Shown here: positions 19,500 to 27,827 of the stretch, one piece after another | Numbering within the stretch: the stretch's first letter is position 1 | Layout: each line of letters begins with the position of its first letter | Source of the DNA: Streptomyces lasiicapitis | GTDB taxonomy: Bacteria; Actinomycetota; Actinomycetes; Streptomycetales; Streptomycetaceae | NCBI RefSeq assembly: GCF_014646335.1 | Contig: NZ_BMNG01000005.1 | Location: 433,543 to 497,542, forward strand | DNA length: 64,000 nucleotides | Direction of reading: 5' to 3' | Program-made: the position numbers and the translations under genes | The notes under the pieces: generated by a model | Told to the model about the DNA's origin: nothing | Databases searched by the model: none | What the model saw: the letters and a program-made list of their open reading frames with translations, nothing else

Positions 19500-20402
19500 T
19501 CAGAGCTGGGCCAGCGCCTCCGTGGCGATGCGCTCGAAGACCTTCTCGTCCGCCGCGAAGTCCGTGCCGGGCAGCGGCCAGTGCAGGACGATCTCGTCGA
19601 TGCCCAGTTCGGCGTGCCTGCCCGCGAAGTCGACGAAGGCGTCGAAGGAGTCCAGGGGGCGGTCCGGGGAGAAGCCGGTGAGCAGGATCTTGCCGAGCTC
19701 GTCGACGTCGCGGTCGATCTCCGCGCAGGCCGCGCCGAGCTTGCCGATCTGGCCGCGGATGGCTTCGAGGGACTGCTCCGGGGTGCCCGTCTCGGAGATC
19801 TTTGGGTCGCCGGTCGTCACCCACGCCTGCCCGTGCCGCGCGGCGAGCCGCAGACCGCGCGGCCCGGTGGCGGCCACGGCGAACGGCAGCCGCGGGCGCT
19901 GCACGCAGCCCGGGATGTTCCGCGCCTCGTACGCCGCGTAGCGCTCGCCCTCGTACGTCACCGAGTCCTCGGTGAGCAGCCGGTCGAGCAGCGGCAGGAA
20001 CTCTCCGAAGTGGTCCGCGCGTTCACGGGGTGTCCAGGGCTCCTCGCCGGCACGGCGCAACGTGCCGGCGTCGAAGCCGTTGCCTCCCGCGCCGATCCCC
20101 AGCGTGACGCGGCCGTTCGACACGTCGTCGAGGGTGATCAGTTCCTTGGCGAGCGTCACCGGGTGCCGGAAGTTCGGCGAGGTGACGAGCGTGCCGAGCC
20201 GGATCCGCTCGGTCGCGGCCGCGGCGGCCGTCAGCGTGGGCACCGCGCCGAACCAGGGGCCGTCGCGGAAGGTCCGCCAGGAGAGGTGGTCGTAGGTGTA
20301 GGCGGTGTGGAAACCGAGGTCCTCCGCGCGCTGCCAGCGCTCCTTGCCGCCTTCGTGCCAGCGGCGGACGGGCAGGATCACGGTGCTCAGACGCAGACTC
20401 AT
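19500..20402 (-). CDS. LLM-class F420-dependent oxidoreductase
   Basis: 300 residues, luciferase-like monooxygenase fold. Typical features are the RLSTVILPV first strand, GFHTAYTYDHLSW, RIRLGTLVTSPNFRHPV and a GGNGFDAG turn. Such enzymes use F420 (or FMN) to reduce or oxidise small molecules; the substrate is not predictable. It probably shares a transcript with the hypothetical gene 70 bp upstream and with kptA. Confidence 0.88.
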   Translation of the reverse strand: MSLRLSTVILPVRRWHEGGKERWQRAEDLGFHTAYTYDHLSWRTFRDGPWFGAVPTLTAAAAATERIRLGTLVTSPNFRHPVTLAKELITLDDVSNGRVTLGIGAGGNGFDAGTLRRAGEEPWTPRERADHFGEFLPLLDRLLTEDSVTYEGERYAAYEARNIPGCVQRPRLPFAVAATGPRGLRLAARHGQAWVTTGDPKISETGTPEQSLEAIRGQIGKLGAACAEIDRDVDELGKILLTGFSPDRPLDSFDAFVDFAGRHAELGIDEIVLHWPLPGTDFAADEKVFERIATEALAQL

Positions 20403-20472
20403 GCCATCGAGCGTACGGGGGCGCGGGAGGCGGCCACTCCGCCCGCCCGGCCCGGGCCCCTCGGCGGAGGTC

Positions 20473-20919
20473 TCAGCGCACCCTGGCGTTCAGCCACGGT
20501 GTGAGCGAGATCATGGGGATCAGTTCCTTGTACGTCTCGTCCCCGGGCAGCGGCACGATCAGCCAGTAGCCCGGCGGGAAGCGGCGCCCCTTGACGTACG
20601 CGAGGCCGCCGAGGACCGACCGCACGAACGCGGGCACCGAGTCGCGCGGGATGTCCGGGCACTCGACGCCCTCGACGTCGATCAGCGCGTCGTCGTCCGG
20701 ATAGAGCCGCACGGAGATCCTCGGTGAGCCGCCGAGCTCCACGAACGCCTCGTGCGGCAGCGAGCCGTCCGCGTCGGTCGCCACGCCCACGCCCGCGGCG
20801 CTGCGGCGGGAGGTCCGGTCGGCGCCTATGTCATGGGCGACGGTGATCTCCCGCTCGTACTCGTCCGCGATCGCGCGCAGCGCGCTGACGGCGGCCTCGG
20901 TGCTGTGCAGATGCTCCAT
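20473..20919 (-). CDS. Conserved hypothetical protein
   Basis: 148 residues; I do not recognise a family. It has an N-terminal helix (SALRAIADEYEREITVAHDIGAD), an acidic middle (LYPDDDALIDVEGVECPDIP) and an aromatic PPGYWLIVPLPG segment, all soluble, with no signal peptide. A GGGAGG site lies just before the ATG. It sits between kptA and the LLM gene in the same direction. Confidence 0.7.
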   Translation of the reverse strand: MEHLHSTEAAVSALRAIADEYEREITVAHDIGADRTSRRSAAGVGVATDADGSLPHEAFVELGGSPRISVRLYPDDDALIDVEGVECPDIPRDSVPAFVRSVLGGLAYVKGRRFPPGYWLIVPLPGDETYKELIPMISLTPWLNARVR

Positions 20920-20983
20920 GCCTCCCGATCATGCCCGGCGGGGGCTTTCAGCGGGATCCGGGCCCGCACACCCGACCCCGCGG

Positions 20984-21580
20984 TCAGTGGGATTCGGGGA
21001 AGCGCAGATACCCCGGCGGCACGGCGTCCGTGAGCCAGACGCCGTTGGCGCTGACCTGGAAGACGTGGCCGTCGCGGTGCATCGCGCCCGCGTCGACGGA
21101 CAGCACGATCGGCCGCCCGCGCCGGGCGCCCACCCGCGTCGCCGTGTCGCGGTCGGGCGAGAGGTGGACGGCGTGCCGGTTCATGGGGCGCAGCCCCTCG
21201 GCGCGGATCGCGTCCAGGTGGCGGGCGACCGTGCCGTGGAAGAGGTACGCGGGCGGGGTCGCGGCCGGCAGGTCCAGGTCCACCTCGACGGAGTGGCCCT
21301 GGCTCGCGCGGATCCGGTCGCCCTCGACCGCGAAGCGCTGCTTGTCGTTCTCGGCGACCACATGGTCGAGCTCGGCGCGGGTGAAGCGGAAACCGTGCGC
21401 CGCGGCGGCCTCGATGAGGGTGCCGATGTCCACCCAGCCGCCGTCGTCGAGCGTGATCCCGATGCGCTCGGGCTGATGACGCAGGTGCTTGGACAGGTAT
21501 TTCGACACCTTCACGGTGCGCCGGTCGTCCGTTCGGTCCGGTGGACGCGCCGTCCGGCCCGGCGGCTGTGCTTCTCGCAT
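20984..21580 (-). CDS. kptA: RNA 2'-phosphotransferase KptA/Tpt1
   Basis: 198 residues from the ATG at 21580. It transfers a 2'-phosphate from RNA to NAD+, giving ADP-ribose 1",2"-cyclic phosphate. The family is also reported to remove or add ADP-ribose on nucleic-acid ends. Family motifs are SKYLSKHLRHQPERIGI, RASQGHS and HGT, with the expected Arg-His-Arg set. Typical proteins start close to the SKYL motif, so GTG at 21514 or 21508 is an alternative start. The ATG has GAGGAG directly abutting it, which is too close. Longer frames would run into the DnaA-box cluster and are less likely. Confidence 0.88.
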   Translation of the reverse strand: MREAQPPGRTARPPDRTDDRRTVKVSKYLSKHLRHQPERIGITLDDGGWVDIGTLIEAAAAHGFRFTRAELDHVVAENDKQRFAVEGDRIRASQGHSVEVDLDLPAATPPAYLFHGTVARHLDAIRAEGLRPMNRHAVHLSPDRDTATRVGARRGRPIVLSVDAGAMHRDGHVFQVSANGVWLTDAVPPGYLRFPESH

Positions 21581-21668
21581 CTCCTCAGCGTCGCGGTCCG
21601 CCGTTCTCCGCGCACTCGATTTTTCGCCGACGACCTTTCTTCGCCACCGACTTTTCATCGAGGAAAAT

Positions 21669-21735
21669 CGGTCCACAGGTTTGATCCACAACCAAGTCCA
21701 GTTATCCACAGGCTCGTTGACGATTCTGTGGACAA
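21669..21735. promoter_or_regulatory. Cluster of four DnaA boxes between MerR gene and kptA
   Basis: Boxes on the plus strand are cggtccaca (21669-21677), tgatccaca (21682-21690) and ttatccaca (21702-21710). On the minus strand there is ttgtccaca (21727-21735). The last two match the E. coli and Streptomyces consensus exactly. Four boxes in 67 bp far from a dnaA-dnaN spacer suggest a DnaA-titrating or regulatory site. Confidence 0.75.
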
Positions 21736-21738
21736 CTC

Positions 21739-22875
21739 TCAGGCTGTAGGCGGCATTTGGGTAACTAGTGCCTGATCACGATGACTTGAGGTAAGTGCGT
21801 CCAATGTCCTGCTCTGTACCTCCCGTTCGGCGGCAGCCGCAATGAACGCGGCGGCGTTCTCCCGCCCAACCAGCTCCTGAACTGCGCGCATTGTGTCGGC
21901 GGGCAGAGCCACGTGCTGCGGCTCCGCGTCCCGGCGGCCCTGGCTGCTCAGTCGGGGGGGATCCTCCGCGTCGAGGTGGCGGCGCAGATACCGGGTCGCG
22001 AACAGCCGCATCGCGCGGGCCAGTTCGGCGTCCACCGACTTCTGCGCCAGCGGCCGCAGGCGGCGGATGAGCGCGGCCGCCTCCGCCGCGTCCGCCTCAC
22101 TGGGCGGATGATTTCCCAGGTAGCGGGCGAAGACGTGCTCGTTGGTGAACTCCAGGAAACGCGCCGCGATGTGCTCGACCTGCCCCCTCAACTCCCGCAG
22201 ATGGCCAGAGATCGCCGACAGCGGCACGCCCGCTGCGTGCAACTCGGCCGCCACCGCCAGCTCTTGTGGGCTCGGCACCAGGAACTCGTCGTCGCGGCCC
22301 GGCAGCGGTTCGAGCACGCCGAGCGCGATCGCGTCCGCCACCGCCACCTCGTCCGAAACGCCCCCGAACGCCGCGTCCAGCTCGGCCCGCGTGATCCGGT
22401 CGGCCTTCTCGTCCGTCCAGGGACCGTCGACCTCCGCGACCAGGCCGAGCACCCCGCCGAGGCCGCGGCCCGCGTCCCAGGCCTCCAGGAGCTCCTTGAT
22501 GGAGGCCAGCGTGTACCCCCGGTCGAGCAGGTCGGCGATCTGGCGCAGCCGGGCCAGATGCGCGTCCCCGTACACATTGGACCGGCCGCGCCGCTCCGGC
22601 CGGGGGAGCAGGCCGCGGTCCTGATAGGCCCGGATGGTGCGCACCGTGGCCCCGCTGCGGTGGGCGAGGTCCTCTATCCGGTACTCCACGCGGGGCTCGC
22701 CCGGAGCGGACAACGACACCTTGGGCTCGCCCGGAGCGGGCATCGACATCTCGGGCTCGCCCGGGGCAGGCATCGACACCATGGGCTCCCGCGGCCCGGA
22801 TGCCGTCACCTCGGCCCCCTCCCCGCCGTCCCACCGCTTCGTGCTGTGCGGCTCCGTGGCCGACCTGTCCTCCAC
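21739..22875 (-). CDS. MerR-family transcriptional regulator with N-terminal decapeptide repeats
   Basis: 378 residues. The MerR winged helix (YRIEDLAHRSGATVRTIRAYQDRGLLP and the YGDAHLARLRQI helix) begins near residue 55. It is followed by a long all-helical effector region of unknown ligand. The first ~55 residues include three tandem copies of a 10-residue unit of the form xxSxPAPGEP, encoded by 30-bp DNA repeats. GTG at 22875 follows AGGAGGGGG at good spacing. It is the last gene of the operon with the PF10118 hydrolase, the EphD-like fusion and the M24 gene, so it probably controls that operon. Confidence 0.88.
   Translation of the reverse strand: MEDRSATEPHSTKRWDGGEGAEVTASGPREPMVSMPAPGEPEMSMPAPGEPKVSLSAPGEPRVEYRIEDLAHRSGATVRTIRAYQDRGLLPRPERRGRSNVYGDAHLARLRQIADLLDRGYTLASIKELLEAWDAGRGLGGVLGLVAEVDGPWTDEKADRITRAELDAAFGGVSDEVAVADAIALGVLEPLPGRDDEFLVPSPQELAVAAELHAAGVPLSAISGHLRELRGQVEHIAARFLEFTNEHVFARYLGNHPPSEADAAEAAALIRRLRPLAQKSVDAELARAMRLFATRYLRRHLDAEDPPRLSSQGRRDAEPQHVALPADTMRAVQELVGRENAAAFIAAAAEREVQSRTLDALTSSHRDQALVTQMPPTA
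22693..22790. repeat. In-frame 30-bp tandem repeat in the MerR gene
   Basis: Units starting at 22693, 22723, 22753 and a partial one at 22783 share a gggctcgcccgg core. They encode PAPGEP-type decapeptides before the DNA-binding domain. The copy number may vary between strains. Confidence 0.8.
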
Positions 22876-22904
22876 GCTCCCCCTCCTGACCCCGACGCCT
22901 CGTC

Positions 22905-23858
22905 CTAGGCGATGGCCGTGCGGGCCGCCACCGCCGCCGCGGCCCGCGCCGCGGGCGACTCCGCCAGATACTCGACGGCCTTGCGCAGCGAGCCCTCCTG
23001 CGACGGATGGTACGACCGCCGCAGGTAGCGGGGTATGGCCGCGCCCAGCTCCCGCCAGGTGGGCAGCAGGCCCTTGCCGATCGCCCTGTTGAACTCCTTG
23101 GGGGAGAGCCGCAGCCGGCCCGCGAGCTGGGGGTCGTGCCGGATCAGATACGCGCTGCCCCAGACCCACAGGTAGAGCATCACGGGCGCGGTGATCCCCA
23201 TGGCCGCGACCCGTCGCGCGTACCGGGGCGTCCCCGAGCCGCCGCAGTGCTGGTACATGTCGAAGGCGACTGAGCGGTGCTCCACCTCCTCCGCGCCGTG
23301 CCAGCGCAGCAGGTCGAGCATGACCTCGTCCGCGCGTGCCCGGTCGAGCCCCTCGGCGTGCAGCACCCAGTTGCCGAGGACCGCCGTGAACTGCTCGATG
23401 GCCGCGACGACCGCGAGCCGGAAGCGCAGCCACTCCTGTGTGGGGATCGGCGCCCCCAGCGGCGGCTGCTCGCCGAGGAGCTTCTCGAAGAGGAGGTCGA
23501 CGTACTTCGTGAAGTCGGCCGTCTCCAGGCGCTGCGCCGCGAGGTGATCGAGTACGTACGCGTGCTGCACGCTGTGCGTGGCCTCCTGCCCCATGAAGCC
23601 CTTGACGTCCTTGAGCAGCACGGGGTCGGTGACCAGCGGCAGGCCCTCCTTGAAGACCTTCACGAACCACCGCTCCCCCGCCGGGAGCAGCAGATGCAGG
23701 ACGTTGATGACGTGCGTGGCCGTGGGCTCGTCCGGTATCCAGTGCAGCGGCGTCTCGTCCCAGTCGAACGAGACGCGGCGCGGCACGATCGCGTAGTGCT
23801 CCTCGGAGGCGGAGGCGGCGGGGACGTTTCCCGCGCTCTCGGGGCTGTCCGTGCTCAC
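22905..23858 (-). CDS. Metal-dependent hydrolase of the PF10118 type
   Basis: 317 residues, all-helical. The His/Glu pattern GQEATHSVQHAYVLDHL, HGAEEVEHRSVAFDM and FKEGLPL resembles the di-metal four-helix layout of PF10118. Members occur with lipid and xenobiotic enzymes; the reaction is not established. The GTG start overlaps the TGA of the EphD-like gene as GTGA, so translation is coupled. The predicted membrane-associated segment (VMLYLWVWGSAYLI) suggests a lipid-like substrate. Confidence 0.8.
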   Translation of the reverse strand: MSTDSPESAGNVPAASASEEHYAIVPRRVSFDWDETPLHWIPDEPTATHVINVLHLLLPAGERWFVKVFKEGLPLVTDPVLLKDVKGFMGQEATHSVQHAYVLDHLAAQRLETADFTKYVDLLFEKLLGEQPPLGAPIPTQEWLRFRLAVVAAIEQFTAVLGNWVLHAEGLDRARADEVMLDLLRWHGAEEVEHRSVAFDMYQHCGGSGTPRYARRVAAMGITAPVMLYLWVWGSAYLIRHDPQLAGRLRLSPKEFNRAIGKGLLPTWRELGAAIPRYLRRSYHPSQEGSLRKAVEYLAESPAARAAAAVAARTAIA

Positions 23859-25636
23859 AGCGGCGGCTCCAATCGCGCTATCGCCCGCAGGGCCTTGGGC
23901 GTGAAGCGGGACATGAGGTGGGCGCCGCGGGCCTCCGGGGTGACGGGCACGACCGCCTGGTTGCGGACGACGGCGCGCAGCACGGCGTCGGCGACCTTCT
24001 CCGGCGGGTAGTTCCGCAGGCCGTACAGGCGGGCGGACTTCTTCTGGCGGCGCTTCTCCTCGTCGGCGGAGACTCCGGCGAAGCGGGCCGTCGCCGTGAT
24101 GTTCGTGTTCACGAAGCCCGGGCAGATCACCGAGACCCCGATGCCCTGGCCCGCAAGCTCCGCGCGCAGGCACTCGCTGAGCATCAGGACGGCGGCCTTC
24201 GACGTGCTGTACGCAGGGAGGGCCTTGGAGGGCTGATAGGCCGCCGCGGACGCGGTGTTCACGATGTGGCCGCCCTGGCCGCGCTCGGCCATCTGCTTGC
24301 CGAAGAGACGGCAGCCGTGGATGACGCCCCACAGATTGACGTCGAGGACCTTCTTCCAGTCCTCGGCGCTGGTGTCGAGGAAGGAGCCGGAGAGGCCGAT
24401 GCCGGCGTTGTTCACCAGGACGTCCACCACGCCGTACTCCGTGGCGACCTTCTCGGCGAGCTTCTCCATGGCCGACTCGTCGCTCACGTCGACCGTCTCG
24501 GCCCAGGCCGCGGGGGCGCCGACCAGGCGGGACAGCTCCGCCGTGCGCGCCGCGCTCTCCGCGTCCCGGTCGACGGCTATCACCCGCGCGCCCGCCTCGG
24601 CGAACGCGAACGCCGTGGCCCGCCCGATGCCGCTGCCCGCGCCGGTGACGAGGACGAGCTGGCCCGAGAACCGCTCGGCGTACTTGCCCGGTGCCGGGGC
24701 CGCCGCGCTCGCCAGGGCCGTGGGGCCGCCGTCCTCGTGGGTCGTGACGAACTCCGTGATCCACGTGGCGAGTTGGTCGGGGCGGGTGCGCGGCACCCAG
24801 TGCTTGGCCGGGAGCCTGCGGCGGGTCAACTGCGGGGCCCACAGCTCCAGATCGTCGTAGAGACTCTCCGAGAGGAAGATGTCGCCGGTGGGCGTGATCA
24901 GCTGCACCGGGGCGTGTGCGTACGCGTCCTCGCGCGGCCTGCGCAGACGGGCCCGGACGTTGTCGCGGTAGAGCCAGGCGCCGTGCGCGGCGTCCGACGG
25001 CAGCGACAGTGTGGGATAGCCGTCCGCGGGGACCTTCTCCAGGCGCTGGAGGATCTTCGGCCAGCGCTTGCCGAGCGGGCCGCGCCAGGCCAGCTCGGGC
25101 AGGACGGGGGTGTGCAGCATGTACACGTACCAGGACTTGGCGCCCTGGCCCGCCAGTTGGGCCGCGCGGCGTGGGGTCGGCCGGGTCATGCGCTTCTTGA
25201 TCCAGTGCCCGAAGTGGTCCAGGGACGGGCCCGACATCGACGTGAAGGACGCGATGCGGCCCTGCGTGCGCTGGACCGTCACGAACTCCCAGGCCTGCAC
25301 CGAGCCCCAGTCGTGCCCCACCAGATGCACCGGCTTGTCCGGGCTCACCGCGTCCGCGACCGCGAGGAAGTCGTCGGTCAGCTTCTCCAACGTGAAGCCG
25401 CCGCGCAGCGGTTTGGGCGCCGTCGACCTGCCGTGCCCGCGCACGTCGTACAGCACCACGTGGAAGCGCTCCGCCAGCCGCGCGGCGACCTCGGACCACA
25501 CCTCCTTGGAGTCCGGATAGCCGTGCACAAGCAGCACCGTGGGCCGCCCGGCGTCGCCCAGCTCGGCGACGCACAGCTCCACGTCGCCCGCGCGCACCCA
25601 GCGCTCACGCGCGTCCAAGAGATCCACGGTGGTCAT
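23855..25636 (-). CDS. EphD-like fusion: alpha/beta hydrolase (epoxide hydrolase type) plus short-chain dehydrogenase
   Basis: 593 residues, the same layout and size as mycobacterial EphD. Residues 1-300 form an alpha/beta hydrolase with oxyanion HGYPDS and nucleophile Asp109 in GHDWG, the epoxide hydrolase nucleophile. From about 320 comes an SDR with TGAGSGIG, NNAG and the YSTSK catalytic motif. EphD modifies long-chain oxygenated lipids in mycobacteria; here, a cell-envelope or lipid substrate is inferred. The ATG overlaps the stop of the M24 gene (ATGA), and its own stop overlaps the next start, so the three genes are coupled. Confidence 0.92.
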   Translation of the reverse strand: MTTVDLLDARERWVRAGDVELCVAELGDAGRPTVLLVHGYPDSKEVWSEVAARLAERFHVVLYDVRGHGRSTAPKPLRGGFTLEKLTDDFLAVADAVSPDKPVHLVGHDWGSVQAWEFVTVQRTQGRIASFTSMSGPSLDHFGHWIKKRMTRPTPRRAAQLAGQGAKSWYVYMLHTPVLPELAWRGPLGKRWPKILQRLEKVPADGYPTLSLPSDAAHGAWLYRDNVRARLRRPREDAYAHAPVQLITPTGDIFLSESLYDDLELWAPQLTRRRLPAKHWVPRTRPDQLATWITEFVTTHEDGGPTALASAAAPAPGKYAERFSGQLVLVTGAGSGIGRATAFAFAEAGARVIAVDRDAESAARTAELSRLVGAPAAWAETVDVSDESAMEKLAEKVATEYGVVDVLVNNAGIGLSGSFLDTSAEDWKKVLDVNLWGVIHGCRLFGKQMAERGQGGHIVNTASAAAYQPSKALPAYSTSKAAVLMLSECLRAELAGQGIGVSVICPGFVNTNITATARFAGVSADEEKRRQKKSARLYGLRNYPPEKVADAVLRAVVRNQAVVPVTPEARGAHLMSRFTPKALRAIARLEPPL

Positions 25637-26484
25637 GCGGCAGCCCTTTCCTCGGCCCAGCGCCGCACGTGCGGCAGATCGTCGTCCAGCCAGAAGGCGC
25701 TCTCGTCGGGGTCCCTGGAGTCGGTGACGACCAGGATCTCCTCGAATTTCGCGCCCGTGCCGCGGAAGCCCAGATGCGGCTCGACCGCCCACAGACCCGG
25801 CTGCGGCGGGTGGTCGGAGAACTTGTACGGCGACCACAGGGGCGACCAGCCGTCCCGGTGGCCGCGCAGCGCGTCGCTCGCGAGGCCCTTCAGGGACTGC
25901 GTGCCGAACCCGAAGACGTGCGGGGACAGGCGGCGCTCCTTGACCCGGTCGACCTTGTGCGCGATGACGCCGAAGGGATACGCGCGGTGGCGGTTGGCGT
26001 ACCCCTGGCGGACCATGAGGCGGTCCACGCTCTCGTAGATCTCGCGGAGCGGGCGGCGCTCGCGGACCTCGCGCAGGATCAGCTCGCGGTGCGCCTCCAG
26101 GTCGGCGAGGAGCTTGTCGTGCACCGGGTTGAGGCCCAGACAGCCCGAGTAACCGATGTCGGCCGTGTACCCCTTGAAGACCGGGGCCATGTCGAGGATG
26201 AAGGGCATCCCCGGCTCCAGGCGGCGGTTGGTGGGGAAGAACTGCAGCGGTATCCGGAAGTTCACGAACGCCGTGCGGTCGCCGAACCAGGCGAAGGGCA
26301 GATGGAACCAGTCCCGCACCCCCCGGGCCCGCAGCCACTCCCGCTGCATCCGCGCCGCCTCGCGCTCCGTCACCCCCGGCTTGAGCTGGGCGGCGACCGC
26401 TTCCGCGCATTCGTACGCGAGGGTCTGCACCTGCTGGAACCCCCGCAGCTCCGCGGAGAGTTCACCCTTCACTGCTGAGGTCAT
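25633..26484 (-). CDS. M24-family metallopeptidase-like (creatinase/prolidase fold) protein
   Basis: 283 residues. The pita-bread metal ligands are visible: Asp in FILDMAP, Asp in GYTADIG, a His in the NRHRAYPFGVIAHK region, Glu in AVEPHLG and Glu in KFEEILVVT. All five positions appear retained, so it should be an active hydrolase; the substrate may be a peptide or a non-peptide such as creatine. It lacks the N-terminal domain of PepP. ATG at 26484. It is the first gene of the four-gene operon. Confidence 0.85.
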   Translation of the reverse strand: MTSAVKGELSAELRGFQQVQTLAYECAEAVAAQLKPGVTEREAARMQREWLRARGVRDWFHLPFAWFGDRTAFVNFRIPLQFFPTNRRLEPGMPFILDMAPVFKGYTADIGYSGCLGLNPVHDKLLADLEAHRELILREVRERRPLREIYESVDRLMVRQGYANRHRAYPFGVIAHKVDRVKERRLSPHVFGFGTQSLKGLASDALRGHRDGWSPLWSPYKFSDHPPQPGLWAVEPHLGFRGTGAKFEEILVVTDSRDPDESAFWLDDDLPHVRRWAEERAAA

Positions 26485-26522
26485 GCCACGTCCCGTCCGC
26501 CGTCTCTGTACGCGCTCGTAAC

Positions 26523-26545
26523 TTGACACTGATGAATGTGACAAT
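26523..26545. promoter_or_regulatory. Imperfect dyad before the M24-EphD operon
   Basis: TTGACAC-N8-GTGACAA (7-bp arms, one mismatch) lies 39 bp upstream of the M24 start. It overlaps a TTGTCA possible -35 of the minus-strand promoter. MerR proteins bind dyads inside promoters, so the MerR regulator of this operon is the natural candidate. The assignment is inference. Confidence 0.45.
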
Positions 26546-26735
26546 GCTTGGCGGCTGCGTCAATAGTTCTGCACGACAGTCCGGGACAGGTCCGGAAGTT
26601 CCCCGAGGGGGTCCCGGTGGAACCCCTGAGGGTCGACTTCAGGACGACCCCTACGGGCCCGTAATACTCGAGAGTGACGGCGATCGAGCCTCAGGGCTGA
26701 CGCCCGGGTGTGGTCCGCGCCACTACGTTCGAACC

Positions 26736-27827
26736 GTGACTGTGATCGCGACCGAAAGCCTGAGCAAGCGGTACCCGAGGGTGACCGCGCTTGACCGGCT
26801 CTCCATGGATATCGGGCCCGGTGTGACCGGACTCGTCGGAGCCAACGGAGCCGGCAAGTCCACACTGATCAAGATCCTCCTTGGTCTGTCCCCCGCCACG
26901 GAGGGCCGCGCCGCCGTGCTCGGCCTCGACGTCGCCACCAGCGGCGGCGAGATCCGCGAGCGCGTCGGCTACATGCCGGAGCACGACTGCCTGCCACCGG
27001 ACGTCTCGGCCACCGAGTTCGTCGTCCACATGGCGCGCATGTCGGGCCTGCCACCCGCCGCCGCACGCGAGCGCACCGCGGACACCCTGCGCCATGTCGG
27101 GCTCTACGAAGAGCGATATCGCCCCATCGGCGGCTACTCGACCGGCATGAAGCAGCGCGTGAAGCTCGCCCAGGCGCTGGTGCACGACCCGCAGCTGGTC
27201 TTCCTCGACGAGCCGACCAACGGCCTCGACCCGGTCGGCCGCGACGAGATGCTGGCCCTGATCCGGCGCGTGCACACCGACTTCGGGATCTCGGTCCTCG
27301 TCACCTCGCACCTCCTGGGCGAACTGGAGCGCACCTGCGACCACGTCGTCGTCGTCGACGGCGGCAAGCTCCTGCGCTCCAGCTCCACCACGGACTTCAC
27401 CCAGACCACGACGACGCTCGCCGTCGAGGTCACCGACAGCGACGAACACCCCGACGGCACCGGCGCGTTGCGCAAGGCACTGCACGGCCTCGGCGTCGAC
27501 ACCCAGGACGACGGCGGCGGCCTGCCCGGCGCCGGGCACACCGTGCTCCTGGAGGCGGCCGGCGAGGAGACGTACGACCTCGTACGCGACGTGGTGGCCG
27601 ATCTCGGCCTCGGCCTGGTCCGCATGGAACAGCGCAGGCACCACATCGCGGAGGTCTTCCGCACCAAGGACGCCGAGAGCACCGAAGACGAGACCGCCGA
27701 GACCGCCGCGGACGGCGCACAGGGACGTGCGGCCTCCGAGCGCGCCGCCGCCTGGGCGGCGAACACGGCGAAGACCGCGACCACGGCCGCCGCCGAGCAG
27801 ACGGGAGGCGGCAGCGATGCCCGCTGA
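26736..27827 (+). CDS. ABC exporter ATP-binding subunit (first)
   Basis: 363 residues. Walker A GANGAGKS, signature STGMKQRVKLAQAL and Walker B LVFLDEPTNGLDP are intact. A ~70-residue Ala/Thr/Glu-rich C-terminal tail is an actinobacterial extension. GTG at 26736 is chosen because the TVIATESLSKRYPRVTALD strand starts there; a TAATAC -10 lies about 70 bp upstream. It partners the permease that overlaps its 3' end. The substrate is unknown; drug, lipid or copper-type (NosFY-like) export are all possible. Confidence 0.9.
   Translation: MTVIATESLSKRYPRVTALDRLSMDIGPGVTGLVGANGAGKSTLIKILLGLSPATEGRAAVLGLDVATSGGEIRERVGYMPEHDCLPPDVSATEFVVHMARMSGLPPAAARERTADTLRHVGLYEERYRPIGGYSTGMKQRVKLAQALVHDPQLVFLDEPTNGLDPVGRDEMLALIRRVHTDFGISVLVTSHLLGELERTCDHVVVVDGGKLLRSSSTTDFTQTTTTLAVEVTDSDEHPDGTGALRKALHGLGVDTQDDGGGLPGAGHTVLLEAAGEETYDLVRDVVADLGLGLVRMEQRRHHIAEVFRTKDAESTEDETAETAADGAQGRAASERAAAWAANTAKTATTAAAEQTGGGSDAR

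Noticed and set aside
23918..26038. 706-codon plus-strand frame opposite the EphD-like operon
   Set aside because: Shadow frame; opposite strand carries three coupled, recognisable genes.
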